Source of the DNA: Roseiarcus sp963759955 | Lineage (GTDB): Bacteria; Pseudomonadota; Alphaproteobacteria; Rhizobiales; Beijerinckiaceae | Assembly: GCA_963759955.1 (NCBI GenBank) | Contig: CAVXCA010000050.1 | Coordinates: 49,844-113,843, forward strand | Reading direction: 5' to 3' | Length of the DNA: 64,000 nt | Shown here: one piece after another, positions 29,507 to 38,715 of the stretch | Layout: each line of letters begins with the position of its first letter | How positions within the stretch are numbered: position 1 is the first letter of the stretch | Notes under the pieces: generated by a model | Databases searched by the model: none | Seen by the model: the letters and a program-made list of their open reading frames with translations, nothing else | What the model was told of the DNA's origin: nothing | Position numbers and translations under genes: made by a program

Positions 29507-31216
29507 ATGAACGAAACCGCGACCGTCAACGACGAAGGGCTGGCCGCCGCGCTCGGCGGGCGTTCGATCGTGCTCGTGGGCATGATGGGCGCCGGAAAGA
29601 CCTCCGTGGGCAAGCGGCTCGCCCAACGCCTCGGCCTGCCGTTCGTCGACGCCGACGCCGAAATCGAGGCGGGCGCGCAAATGACGATCCCGGAAATGTT
29701 CGAGCGCTTCGGCGAGCCCTATTTTCGCGAGGGCGAGCGCAAGGTGATCGCGCGGCTGCTCGTCGACGGGCCCAAGGTCTTGGCGACGGGCGGCGGCGCC
29801 TTCCTCAACGAAACGACGCGCCGGCGCATCGGCGAATCCGGCGTCTCCGTCTGGCTGAAGCCCGATTTCGAAGTGTTGCTGCGCCGGGTGCGCAAGCGCT
29901 CGAACCGGCCGTTGCTGCGCACCGCCGATCCGGAAGCGACCCTGCGCCGGCTTCTCGCCGAGCGCAGTCCGAGTTACGCGCTCGCCGACATGACGATCGA
30001 ATCGCACGAGGGGCCGCATGATTCGGTGGTCGACGCGATCGTGGCGGGCTTACGCCGGCGCGTCGCCTCGCTGCGCGGCGCGGCGGCGCCGGCGCACGGC
30101 GCGGCGCGGCGCGAAGTCGACGTCGCGCTCGGCGAGCGCGCCTACAAGATCCTGATCGGCGACGGGCTCGTCGAAGCCGCCGGGGCGCATATCGCGCATC
30201 TCGCGCCCGGCGCGCAATGCGCCGTCGTCACCGACGAGACGGTCGCGGCGCTGCACCTCGAGAAACTGACCCAGAGCCTCGCGCGCGCGGGCGTCAAGTC
30301 GAGCGTCATCGTCTGTCCGCCCGGCGAGGCGACGAAATCCTACGCCGAATTCGCGCGCGTCAGCGATGCGCTGATCGACGCCCATATCGAGCGGCGCGAC
30401 ATCGTCGTCGCGTTCGGCGGCGGCGTCATCGGCGATCTCGCCGGCTTTTGCGCGGCGTGCCTGAGGCGCGGCGTGCGCTTCGTGCAGATGCCGACGACTT
30501 TGCTCTCGCAGGTCGATTCCAGCGTCGGCGGCAAGACGGCGATCAATTCGCCCGCGGGCAAGAACCTGATCGGAGCGTTTCATCAGCCCTCTCTCGTGCT
30601 CGCCGACACCGGCGCGCTCGACACGCTGAGCCCGCGCGAGTTTCGCGCCGGCTATGCCGAAGTCGTCAAATACGGCCTGATCGGCGATCGCGATTTCTTC
30701 GACTGGCTGGAGACGCACTGGCGCGAAGTGTTCTCCGGCGGCCCGGCGCGTTTGGACGCGATCGCCAGGAGCTGCGCCGCCAAGGCGCGCGTCGTCGCCG
30801 CCGACGAGACCGAGCAGGGCGAACGCGCGCTGCTCAATCTCGGCCACACCTTCGGCCACGCGTTCGAGCGGCTGGCGCGCTACGAGAGCGCGCGCCTCGT
30901 CCATGGCGAGGGCGTGGCGATCGGCATGGCCTGCGCGTTCCGCTTTTCGCGCGAACTCGGCCTATGCTCGGGGCAGGACACGGTGCGCGTGGAGAACCAC
31001 CTTAAGGCGATCGGCCTGCCGACCCGCATCTCGCAAATCCCCGGCCTCGAGACCGACGCGCACGCGATCCTCGCCGCGATGCGCCAAGACAAGAAGGTCG
31101 AGCGCGGACGGCTGACGTTCATCCTCGCCAAAGGCATCGGGGAATGCTACGTTGCCAAGGATATTTCCGAGGCCCAGACGCTGGCCTTTTTGGAACGTGA
31201 GATCGGGTGCGGATAG
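29507..31216 (+). CDS. aroKB: Bifunctional shikimate kinase / 3-dehydroquinate synthase
   Basis: One 569-residue chain with two shikimate-pathway enzymes. Residues 1 to about 190 are shikimate kinase (AroK), with Walker A GMMGAGKT at 25-32, FVDADAEIE, EGERKVI and LATGGGAFL. Residues from about 197 are 3-dehydroquinate synthase (AroB): FGGGVIGDLAGF, MPTTLLSQVDSSVGGKTAIN, KNLIGAFHQP, and zinc-ligand segments GYAEVVKYG, NLGHTFGHA and VHGEGVAIGM. The two are separate genes in most bacteria; here a short Ala/Arg linker joins them without a stop. Both active sites look complete. It is divergent from the EF-G-like gene. Confidence 0.95.
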   Translation: MNETATVNDEGLAAALGGRSIVLVGMMGAGKTSVGKRLAQRLGLPFVDADAEIEAGAQMTIPEMFERFGEPYFREGERKVIARLLVDGPKVLATGGGAFLNETTRRRIGESGVSVWLKPDFEVLLRRVRKRSNRPLLRTADPEATLRRLLAERSPSYALADMTIESHEGPHDSVVDAIVAGLRRRVASLRGAAAPAHGAARREVDVALGERAYKILIGDGLVEAAGAHIAHLAPGAQCAVVTDETVAALHLEKLTQSLARAGVKSSVIVCPPGEATKSYAEFARVSDALIDAHIERRDIVVAFGGGVIGDLAGFCAACLRRGVRFVQMPTTLLSQVDSSVGGKTAINSPAGKNLIGAFHQPSLVLADTGALDTLSPREFRAGYAEVVKYGLIGDRDFFDWLETHWREVFSGGPARLDAIARSCAAKARVVAADETEQGERALLNLGHTFGHAFERLARYESARLVHGEGVAIGMACAFRFSRELGLCSGQDTVRVENHLKAIGLPTRISQIPGLETDAHAILAAMRQDKKVERGRLTFILAKGIGECYVAKDISEAQTLAFLEREIGCG

Positions 31217-31366
31217 GGCCCGTCTTGAAGTTCGTCCGTCGCGCGCTTGGCGAGCGGCGCGTGCTTCGCCAAGCGCGCCGGGGCGCATCCTCGGCGATCG
31301 ACTGCGCAGGGGCTTGGCGACGCGGAAATTTCTCGAGTATGGGACAATTCGCCGCTCATGGCGGCG

Positions 31367-31395
31367 TTGACGGCCTGTTTTAAAAGTCATACTAT
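31367..31395 (+). promoter_or_regulatory. Predicted sigma-70-type promoter of the ytf operon
   Basis: TTGACG at 31367-31372 and TACTAT at 31390-31395 are separated by exactly 17 bases, in an AT-rich patch about 85 bases before the ytfQ-like start. This is the best promoter match in the window; the regulator is not known, but the GntR gene at the end of the operon is the obvious candidate. Confidence 0.5.
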
Positions 31396-31477
31396 AAAGG
31401 TACATAAGGGATCGCGATGCAACGCGATGCGCTCGATCGCCATTGAAAGGGCGCGGGTCGGAAGGCAGGAGGAGTTC

Positions 31478-32431
31478 ATGAAAAGCATGAAATACGCACT
31501 CGCCGGACTGCTTGGTTTGGCGGGCTGTGTGGCGCTCGCCGCATCGGCGTCGGCGACCACTATCGGCTTCTCGCAAGTCGGGCACGAAAGCGACTGGCGC
31601 ACGGCTTTCTCCAAGAGCATGCAAGAGACGGCGAAGGCCGAGGGAATCGATTTCAAATTCTCCGACGCCAATCAGAAGGAAGAAGATCAGCTCAAGGCGG
31701 TGCGCTCGTTCATCGCCCAGAAGGTCGACGCGATCATCATAGCCCCGGTGGTCGTCACCGGTTGGGATCAGGTGCTCAAGGAAGCCAAGGCCGCCAATAT
31801 TCCGGTCTTCCTGGTCGATCGCGACATCGAGACGGCCGACAAGTCGCTGTACGTCACCCGCGTCGCGGCCGACTTCAACCTCGAGGGCCGTCTTGCCGGC
31901 GCTTGGCTCGCGCAAGCGCTCAAGGGCAGGGGCGACATCGTCGAGTTGCAGGGCACGGTGGGCTCGGCGCCGGCGATCGAGCGCAAGAAGGGCTTCGACT
32001 CCGTCCAGGCGCTGTTCCCGCTGATCAAGACCGTCAAGTCGCAGAGCGGCGACTTCACGACCCAGGGCGGCAAGGAAGTGATGGAGAGTTTCATCAAGGC
32101 GACCGACGGCCTGAAGGGGATCAGCGCGGTTTGGGCGCATAACGACAACATGATGCTGGGCGCCATCCAGGCGATGAAGGAAGCGGGACTGAAGCCGGGC
32201 AAGGACATCCTGACGGTCTCGGTGGACGGCGTGCCGGATATCTTCAAGGCGATGCTGGCGGGCGACGCGAACGCTTCGGTCGAACTGCGCTCCGACATCG
32301 GGCCGGACGTCTTCGCCGTCGTCAAAGCCTATCTGGCCGGCAAGCATGATTGGCCGAAGTGGGTCGTCATTCCCAGCGATCTGCACACGATCCAGGACGC
32401 TGCGGAAGTGTTGAAGAAGAAGGGCGGCTAA
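31478..32431 (+). CDS. ytfQ: Sugar ABC transporter substrate-binding protein, YtfQ-type
   Basis: Periplasmic binding protein of a ribose/galactofuranose-class importer, 317 residues. The signal peptide runs to about residue 25. The mature protein starts TTIGFSQVGHESDWR and has KAVRSFIAQKVDAIIIAPVVVTGWD and VFLVDRDIE, which match the YtfQ group (galactofuranose binder in E. coli) more closely than RbsB. The ATG at 31478 follows AGGAGGAG. It is the first gene of the four-gene transporter run, with a 145-base gap and two stem-loops before the ATPase gene. The exact sugar is inference. Confidence 0.9.
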   Translation: MKSMKYALAGLLGLAGCVALAASASATTIGFSQVGHESDWRTAFSKSMQETAKAEGIDFKFSDANQKEEDQLKAVRSFIAQKVDAIIIAPVVVTGWDQVLKEAKAANIPVFLVDRDIETADKSLYVTRVAADFNLEGRLAGAWLAQALKGRGDIVELQGTVGSAPAIERKKGFDSVQALFPLIKTVKSQSGDFTTQGGKEVMESFIKATDGLKGISAVWAHNDNMMLGAIQAMKEAGLKPGKDILTVSVDGVPDIFKAMLAGDANASVELRSDIGPDVFAVVKAYLAGKHDWPKWVVIPSDLHTIQDAAEVLKKKGG

Positions 32432-32443
32432 GCCTTATTTCGC

Positions 32444-32507
32444 GGTCGCGCGTTCCTCCATCGCGACCCCAGAGCGGCGCCCAGCGATCTGGCTTGGCGG
32501 GGCGCCG
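32444..32507 (+). other. Two stem-loops between ytfQ and ytfR
   Basis: First stem GGTCGCG (32444-32450) with CGCGACC (32462-32468); second CGGCGCCC (32475-32482) with GGGCGCCG (32500-32507). Neither has a T-run, so they are not simple terminators. Such structures after binding-protein genes often stabilise the upstream mRNA and lower ATPase expression; that role is inferred here. Confidence 0.45.
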
Positions 32508-32575
32508 TCGCGACGAACGGGCCGCTTGAATCTCGCGCGATCGCCCCCTAACAATGTTCACAACGGGAGATTGGG

Positions 32576-34081
32576 GTGACGGAAGCGGCGGCGCCACGAG
32601 TCCTACTTCAGGGGATTTCCAAATCGTTCCCGGGAGTGAGGGCTCTCGAGAATGTCGATTTCCAGCTCAACGCCGGCGAAATTCACGCGCTGCTCGGCGA
32701 GAACGGCGCCGGCAAGTCGACCTTGATCAAGATCATGACCGGCGCGGTGAAGCGCGATTCGGGCAAGATGCTGCTCGACGGCGCGCCGGTCGACATGGAC
32801 AGCCCGGCCGAAGCCCACGCGTTGGGCATCAGCACTGTCTACCAGGAAGTCAATCTCATCCCGACGCTGTCGGTGACCAAGAATCTGACACTCGAGCGCC
32901 AGCCCAGACGCTTTGGCCTCATTTCATGGCGCAGCGCCAATGAACGCGCGCGCGAGCGGCTCAAACGCCTCAACCTCGACATCGACGTCGAGCGACCGCT
33001 GGCCTCCTATTCCGTCGCCATCCAGCAGCTCGTCGCAATCGCCCGCGCGCTGGAGGAGGACACGCGAGTCCTCGTGCTCGACGAACCGACTGCGAGCCTC
33101 GACGCGCGCGAAGCCGAACTGCTGTTCGGCATCATGCGCGATCTCAAGGCGCGCGGCATCGCCATCGTCTTCATCACCCACTTCCTGGACCAAGTTTACC
33201 AGGTCGCGGACCGCATCTCCGTATTGCGCAACGGCCGTCTGGTCGGCACGGCGCCGACAGCGGAACTGCCTCGCCTCAAGCTGATTGCGCTGATGCTCGG
33301 CCGCGAGCTGGAGCGGACCGAAGCGCGGCGGGCGGCCAACGGCGCCGTAGCGTCCGGCGCGCCGATCCTGGCCGCCGAAGGCGTGGGCCGGCGGCGTTAC
33401 ATGGGCAATTTCGATCTGCAACTGCGCGCCGGGGAGGTCGTTGGGCTTGCCGGCCTGCTCGGATCGGGACGAACGGAGACATGCAAGCTGGTGTTTGGAG
33501 CGGTGCACGCCAACTCCGGGCAAATTCGCTTCGAAGGCAAGCCGATCGCGCTTCGCTCGCCGCGACAGGCGGTGCGGCTGGACATCGGCTTCTGCCCCGA
33601 GGATCGCAAGGCCGAAGGGATCATTCCCGAGCTCACCATTCGCGAAAACATCGTGCTCGCGTTGCAAGTCAAGCGGGGAATGTTCCGTCGCCTGTCGCAC
33701 GACGAGCAGGAACGGGTCGCGCAGGAGATGATCAAGACGCTCGGAATCGCGACGCCCGACGCCGACAAGCTTGTCGGCCAGCTTTCAGGCGGCAACCAGC
33801 AGAAGGTGATCCTCGCCCGCTGGCTGGCGTCCAAGTCGCGCATTTTGATTCTCGACGAGCCGACGCGCGGCATCGACGTCGGCGCCCATGCCGAAATCGT
33901 CGCCTTGATCCGCCGTCTGTGCGGCGAAGGCCTGGCGCTGCTCGTCGCGTCGTCGGAACTCGACGAGATCGTGACGGTGAGCGATCGGGTCGAAGTGCTG
34001 CGCGACCGGCGCAAGGTCGGCGAGATCGCGGGCGCGGACGTCACCCGCGAAAACATCATCCATATGATCGCGGGCGGCTGA
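32576..34081 (+). CDS. ytfR: Sugar ABC transporter ATP-binding protein, YtfR-type
   Basis: A 501-residue ATPase with two nucleotide-binding domains, as in RbsA/MglA/YtfR. NBD1: Walker A GENGAGKS (41-48), Q-loop region STVYQEVNLIP, Walker B VLVLDEPTAS. NBD2: a degenerate P-loop GLLGSGRTE (Arg for Lys, usual in this group), signature LSGGNQQKV and Walker B ILILDEPTRG. The GTG start at 32576 follows GGGAGA. It ends 1 base before the first permease gene. Confidence 0.93.
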   Translation: MTEAAAPRVLLQGISKSFPGVRALENVDFQLNAGEIHALLGENGAGKSTLIKIMTGAVKRDSGKMLLDGAPVDMDSPAEAHALGISTVYQEVNLIPTLSVTKNLTLERQPRRFGLISWRSANERARERLKRLNLDIDVERPLASYSVAIQQLVAIARALEEDTRVLVLDEPTASLDAREAELLFGIMRDLKARGIAIVFITHFLDQVYQVADRISVLRNGRLVGTAPTAELPRLKLIALMLGRELERTEARRAANGAVASGAPILAAEGVGRRRYMGNFDLQLRAGEVVGLAGLLGSGRTETCKLVFGAVHANSGQIRFEGKPIALRSPRQAVRLDIGFCPEDRKAEGIIPELTIRENIVLALQVKRGMFRRLSHDEQERVAQEMIKTLGIATPDADKLVGQLSGGNQQKVILARWLASKSRILILDEPTRGIDVGAHAEIVALIRRLCGEGLALLVASSELDEIVTVSDRVEVLRDRRKVGEIAGADVTRENIIHMIAGG

Positions 34082-34082
34082 A

Positions 34083-35120
34083 ATGGATCACGCGGGCAGT
34101 TCACACGCGCTTGCGCCGAGCCGATGGTCGCTCGGCGAGCTGACCAGTCGGGCCTGGTTCTGGCCGGTTTTGGCTCTGGCGCTGATGTTCCTAGTCGACG
34201 CCGTGGTGTCCCCGGGGTTCTTCTCGATCCGCATTTTGCAGGGGCGTCTGTTCGGCAGCCTGATCGACGTGCTCTACCGCGGCACGCCGACCGCGCTGGT
34301 GGCGCTGGGCATGGCGGTGGTGATCGGCACCAAGGGAATCGATCTGTCGGTCGGCGCGGTGGTCGCCATCGTCGGCGCGGTGATGACCAATCTGATCCAC
34401 CGCGACATGTCGCCGCCGCTCGTCCTCGCGCTGACGCTCGGCGCGGGAGCGCTGTGCGGGCTGTGGAACGGGTTCCTGGTCGCCATCCTCGACATCCAGC
34501 CGATCATCGCGACGCTGATCCTGATGGTTGCGGGTCGCGGCATCGCGCTGTTGATCGACGAGGGCCTGATCGTCACTTTCCGCAGCGACTTCTTTTCGGC
34601 GATCAGCACCGGCGAGTTCCTCACCGTGCCGTCGCGCATCATCGTATGCGCCGGCACGTTCCTATTTCTTTGGCTGGTCCTGCGCCGCACCGCGCTCGGC
34701 GTCTTCATCGAGTCGGTGGGCGCCAATTCCGCTGCGGCTGATCTTGCCGGCATCAGCGCCAGGATGGTCAAGATCGGCGCCTATACGCTTTCCGGGCTTT
34801 GCTCGGGCATCGCGGGCATGCTCATCTGCGCCGATATCCGCGGTTCGGACAGCAACAACGCCGGTCTGTTTATCGAGCTCGACGCGATCCTTGCGGTGGT
34901 GATCGGCGGCGGCTCGCTGATGGGCGGCCGTTTCTATCTCGGATTGACCATCGTCGGCGTCCTCATCATCCAAGGCTTGACCACGTCCATTCTGGTCAGC
35001 GGTCTGCCGGCCCAATTCAACATGATCGTCAAGGGCGTGGTGGTGTTGATCGTGCTGCTGCTGCAGTCGCGTCGACTTCGCCAGAGCATCGTCGGCGTGT
35101 TCCGGAGGAAGACGTCATGA
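34083..35120 (+). CDS. ytfT: Sugar ABC transporter permease, YtfT-type
   Basis: A 345-residue inner-membrane permease of the ribose/galactofuranose class with about ten hydrophobic segments. The conserved GTKGIDLSVGAVVAIVGAVM loop and the AAADLAGISARMVKIGAYTLSGLCSGIAG segment contact the ATPase in this family. It pairs with the YjfF-like permease to form a heterodimeric channel. Its stop overlaps the next start (ATGA at 35117-35120), a sign of coupled translation. Confidence 0.92.
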   Translation: MDHAGSSHALAPSRWSLGELTSRAWFWPVLALALMFLVDAVVSPGFFSIRILQGRLFGSLIDVLYRGTPTALVALGMAVVIGTKGIDLSVGAVVAIVGAVMTNLIHRDMSPPLVLALTLGAGALCGLWNGFLVAILDIQPIIATLILMVAGRGIALLIDEGLIVTFRSDFFSAISTGEFLTVPSRIIVCAGTFLFLWLVLRRTALGVFIESVGANSAAADLAGISARMVKIGAYTLSGLCSGIAGMLICADIRGSDSNNAGLFIELDAILAVVIGGGSLMGGRFYLGLTIVGVLIIQGLTTSILVSGLPAQFNMIVKGVVVLIVLLLQSRRLRQSIVGVFRRKTS

Positions 35121-36079
35121 AAGATAGATATCTTCCGCTCGTCGCGACGGTGACCGTCTTCGTGCTCGCCTTTGCCGTCGGCGCCGTCAGTTTCAAACAT
35201 TTCCTGTCGACGACGGTGCTGGGCGACCTGCTGACCGACAACGCGTTCATCATCATCTCGGCGATCGGGGAGACTTTCGTCATCCTTTCCGGCGGCATCG
35301 ACCTCTCGGTCGGTTCGATGATCGGCTTCGTCGGCGTCGTCATGGCGCATCTCGACACGCTGGGCTGGCACCCTCTGGCGTCGGGAGCGTTGATGATCGC
35401 CTTCGGCGTCGGGTTCGGCGTCTTTCAGGGCATAATCATCGACTTTTGCGAGATCCAGCCCTTCATCATCACTCTGGCCGGCCTGTTTCTGTTGCGCGGC
35501 AGCTGTTTCATGGTCAGCCTTGATTCTGTTCCCATCAACCATCCCTTTGTCGACGCCTTCTCGGACTGGCACTTCGACCTCGGCGGGGGCGGCCGTCTTT
35601 CGAGTTCCGCCATGGTCATGTTGGTGGTGCTCGCCGCTGGGGTCGTCATCGCGCACTTCACCCGCTTCGGCACCAATGTTTACGCGATCGGCGGCGACCG
35701 CGCCTCGGCGGCGTTGATGGGCGTGCCGATCCGGCGCACCACGGTCATGATCTATGCGCTGGCGGGCTTCTATAGCGCGCTGGGCGGCGTGGTCTACGCG
35801 CTCTACACCGCTTCCGGTTATCCCTTGGCGGGGCTCGGCGACGAGCTCATCGCGATCGCGGCGGTCGTGCTCGGGGGGACGTTGCTGACCGGCGGCGTCG
35901 GCTTGGTGTTCGGCACGTTGTTCGGCGGATTGATCCAGGGGCTCATCACCACGCTGGTCAATTTCCAGGGCACGTTGACGAGTTGGTGGGCGACGATTTT
36001 CGTCGGCGTGTTGCTGTTCGTCTTCATTGTCGCCCAGAGGACGATCATGAGTTCTTTCATGACGCGGCGCGGCGTATAG
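35117..36079 (+). CDS. yjfF: Sugar ABC transporter permease, YjfF-type
   Basis: A 320-residue second permease. It has the LSGGIDLSVGSMIGFVGVVMA loop, several membrane helices, a GGDRASAALMGVPIRRTTVMIYALAGF coupling segment and a final GTLTSWWATIFVGVLLFVFIVAQR helix typical of YjfF. The GGAGG ribosome-binding site lies inside the end of ytfT. It is the last intact gene of the transporter run; a good ribosome-binding site 20 bases downstream leads only into a 26-codon frame. Confidence 0.92.
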   Translation: MKDRYLPLVATVTVFVLAFAVGAVSFKHFLSTTVLGDLLTDNAFIIISAIGETFVILSGGIDLSVGSMIGFVGVVMAHLDTLGWHPLASGALMIAFGVGFGVFQGIIIDFCEIQPFIITLAGLFLLRGSCFMVSLDSVPINHPFVDAFSDWHFDLGGGGRLSSSAMVMLVVLAAGVVIAHFTRFGTNVYAIGGDRASAALMGVPIRRTTVMIYALAGFYSALGGVVYALYTASGYPLAGLGDELIAIAAVVLGGTLLTGGVGLVFGTLFGGLIQGLITTLVNFQGTLTSWWATIFVGVLLFVFIVAQRTIMSSFMTRRGV

Positions 36080-36103
36080 GCGGCGCAATAACCAGGAGAG
36101 ACG

Positions 36104-36184
36104 ATGGCGCCAACCCGGGGTTCCGCTCGTCGCGACGCGTGCGAGCCGCTCGGGGTCGGCTTTTTCGCCGCGGGGTCGGCCTGA
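36104..36184 (+). other. 26-codon ORF with strong RBS after yjfF
   Basis: AGGAGAG lies 5-6 bases before an ATG, 25 bases after the yjfF stop, but the frame closes after 26 codons (MAPTRGSARR... to FAAGSA). This is either a small peptide or the remaining start of a lost operon gene. The remainder up to 36379 holds no other coding signal; an AT-richer tract at about 36250-36320 may carry the promoter of the GntR gene. Confidence 0.35.
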
Positions 36185-36379
36185 GGCTTGATTCGAGGGC
36201 TGATTCGGACCTTGATGACGTTCGAGGGCCGCTTCACAAGTCGGCGGGCCAGGATAGTTATAGGCGATACTTATCGACGGCCTTTCCTTTTGTTTTTCAT
36301 TTTCGCGTAAGGAGCGATCTTGAAATTGGGCGGGAGGGAGAGATGTTTAGCCTAAGCACTTGTTTTCTGGAGCGAAGCT

Positions 36380-37225
36380 TTGGTTGAAACGACACTCGAT
36401 AGGCGCCGCGCGTCGACCGCCCCAGCGGCCAAGACGGGCGCGCGTGACGAAGAGGGCGAGGCCGCCCGCGGCGCGCTCGCGCGCAAACGCAACGCCAACA
36501 ATTCTCTGGCGGCCGTGCTGGGCCGCGAGATCATCGTCGGGCTTTATCCTCCCGGATCGCGGCTGCCGACGGAGGCGCGTCTGCTGGTGCGTTTCGGCGT
36601 ATCGCGTCCCACGCTGAGGGAGGCGTTCCGCGCGCTCGAGGCCAAGGGATTGATCGTTTCCCGGCAAAAAGTCGGCACCCTGGTCCGCCCGAAGTCGGAC
36701 TGGAACATGCTCGATTCCGATTTCCTCGCTTGGCACATGCACGCCGCGCCAACGCCCGAATTCGTCAACGACATCTTTCAGCTCAGGCAGATATTCGAGC
36801 CCCGGGCGTCCTTTCTCGCCGCGCAATTGCGCGATGCGGCGGCACTGGAGCGGATCAGCGCGGCCTACGCCGACATGGAGCGCTTTCAGAACGGCGGCGG
36901 CGATTTCATCGGCGCCGATCTGCGCTTTCATAAGGAGATTCTCGACGCCTGCGGCAACCGCTTGATCGGGGCGCTCGGAGGCTTGATCGAAACGGCCCTG
37001 GTCGGCTCGTTCCGCATGGGCTGGCGGGGCGTGGCGATCAAGGACGAGCGGCTCCACCAGCATCGCGCGGTTCTGGAAGCCGTCGCCGCCCAGCGAGCGG
37101 AGGAGGCGCAGGCGTGCATGGCCCAGCTGCTCCAGGACTCCGCCGCCGACGTGCGCCGGGCCCTGGAGAAGGAAAGCCGGGCCAAGGGCCGATCGGCCAA
37201 GAGCGTGGAAGACGAGCGCCGATAG
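36380..37225 (+). CDS. GntR-family (FadR-type) transcription regulator
   Basis: A 281-residue regulator. A winged helix at about 45-110 contains ALGREIIVGLYPPGSRLPTEARL-type GntR sequence and the recognition helix FGVSRPTLREAFRAL. A FadR-type FCD ligand domain follows, with RQIFEPRASFLAA, DLRFHKEILDACGN and HRAVLEAVAAQ (metal-binding His residues). The N-terminal 40 residues are Ala/Arg-rich and variable. It starts at a TTG (36380) preceded by GGAGCG. Its position after the sugar transporter suggests it controls that operon in response to a sugar acid; inference. Confidence 0.88.
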   Translation: MVETTLDRRRASTAPAAKTGARDEEGEAARGALARKRNANNSLAAVLGREIIVGLYPPGSRLPTEARLLVRFGVSRPTLREAFRALEAKGLIVSRQKVGTLVRPKSDWNMLDSDFLAWHMHAAPTPEFVNDIFQLRQIFEPRASFLAAQLRDAAALERISAAYADMERFQNGGGDFIGADLRFHKEILDACGNRLIGALGGLIETALVGSFRMGWRGVAIKDERLHQHRAVLEAVAAQRAEEAQACMAQLLQDSAADVRRALEKESRAKGRSAKSVEDERR

Positions 37226-37312
37226 CAGGATCAGAGGAACCGACGAGCGGCGTGACGGCGCTCTCGCTCCTCCCGCTGCCCCCGGTCGGGGCGTCTGTGC
37301 TAAAATACTTTT

Positions 37313-38629
37313 ATGTCAACTTCCCTCGCCGCCGTCCTGATCGTCTTCAGCCTCGTCGCCGCCGCGTTCTTCGCTGGCGCGGAGACCGCACTGACCGCCG
37401 CTTCGCGAGCCAGACTGCACGCCTTGGAGACGGGGGGCGATCAGCGCGCGACGCTCGCCAACAAGCTGATCGCGACGCGCGGGCGCCTGATCAGCGCGAT
37501 GTTGCTCGGGGGACAACTCGTCACCATCGCCGCCTCGGCTTTGGCCACTAGCGTGCTCGTCGCGGCGGTGGGCGAACGCGGCGTCGTCTACGCCACCGCC
37601 ATCATGACCGCGCTGATCGTAATTTTCGGCGAGGTTCTGCCCAAGACGATCGCCATAGCCTATCCCGACCGGATGTCGCTGCTGATCGCGCCGACGGTCG
37701 CCTTCTTCGTCACGGTGTTCGGACCCGTCGTCAGCGCCGTCGAAGCCTTGGTGCGCGGCATGTTGCGCGTGTGCGGCGTCAATCTGGCGGCCGCGACGCC
37801 GAGCGTTTCCGGTCATGAGGAACTTCGCGGCGCGGTCGACATCCTGCATCGCGAGGGCGGCGTCGCGCGCGATGAACGCGACATGTTCGGCGGTCTGCTC
37901 GAGCTTTCCGAGATCCCGGTCTCCGACGTCATGGTCCATCGCACGAAAATGCGCACCATCGACGCCGATCTGCCGCCCGACGAACTGGTGCGCGAGGTGC
38001 TCGCTTCGCCCTACACCCGCATGCCGCTATGGCGCGGCGAGCCCGACAACATCATCGGCATGCTGCACGCCAAGGATCTGTTTCGCGCGTTCGCGGCGGC
38101 GGGCGGCGACGCGAGCCGGCTGAAGGCGGCCGATATCGCCCTGGAGGCGTGGTTCATTCCAGAGGCCACGACGCTGCGCGATCAATTGCAGGCGTTCCTG
38201 CGCCGCAAGACCCACTCGGCGCTGGTGGTCGACGAATACGGCGTGGTGCTCGGGCTGTTGACGCTCGAGGACATCATCGAAGAGATCGTCGGCGACATCA
38301 AGGACGAGCATGACGTTCTCGCCCAGGGCGTGCGCAAGCAACTCGATGGCTCGATCATCGTCGATGGTTCGGTCACGATCCGCGACCTCAACCGCGCCAT
38401 GGACTGGAACTTGCCGGATGAGGAAGCTGCGACCATCGCTGGCCTGGTGATCCACGAGGCGCGCGCGATCCCCGAGCCCAAACAGACGTTTAGCTTCCAC
38501 GGGCTGCGCTTTGAGGTTCTGCGCAGGCAGCGCAACCGCATCGCGGCGATGCGCATAGCGCCATTGGCGCCGCGCGAGGCCGGCGCCGCCAAACCGGAGA
38601 GCGCGAGCAAGCCGCCAGCTAAGTCTTGA
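37313..38629 (+). CDS. CNNM/CorC-type transporter-associated protein
   Basis: A 438-residue hemolysin-family protein (CNNM/CorC). The N-terminal membrane domain (DUF21, about 5-185) has AAAFFAGAETALTAAS and VIFGEVLPKTIAIAYPDR. A CBS pair follows (about 205-330, VMVHRTKMRTIDAD and TRMPLWRGEPDNIIGMLHAKDL, then VVDEYGVVLGLLTLEDIIEEIVGDI), then a C-terminal CorC_HlyC domain ending RRQRNRIAAMRI. Members take part in magnesium and cobalt efflux. It ends in an Ala/Pro/Lys tail. The 86-base gap to hflK suggests independent expression. Confidence 0.9.
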   Translation: MSTSLAAVLIVFSLVAAAFFAGAETALTAASRARLHALETGGDQRATLANKLIATRGRLISAMLLGGQLVTIAASALATSVLVAAVGERGVVYATAIMTALIVIFGEVLPKTIAIAYPDRMSLLIAPTVAFFVTVFGPVVSAVEALVRGMLRVCGVNLAAATPSVSGHEELRGAVDILHREGGVARDERDMFGGLLELSEIPVSDVMVHRTKMRTIDADLPPDELVREVLASPYTRMPLWRGEPDNIIGMLHAKDLFRAFAAAGGDASRLKAADIALEAWFIPEATTLRDQLQAFLRRKTHSALVVDEYGVVLGLLTLEDIIEEIVGDIKDEHDVLAQGVRKQLDGSIIVDGSVTIRDLNRAMDWNLPDEEAATIAGLVIHEARAIPEPKQTFSFHGLRFEVLRRQRNRIAAMRIAPLAPREAGAAKPESASKPPAKS

Positions 38630-38715
38630 GCCTTGGCGTAGCGCTTCCGTTGCCGCCGCCGCGCGCCTCCCCTATAAAGGCGCGCGTGGCGCGCTAGGCG
38701 CCGAAACGAGGTCTC

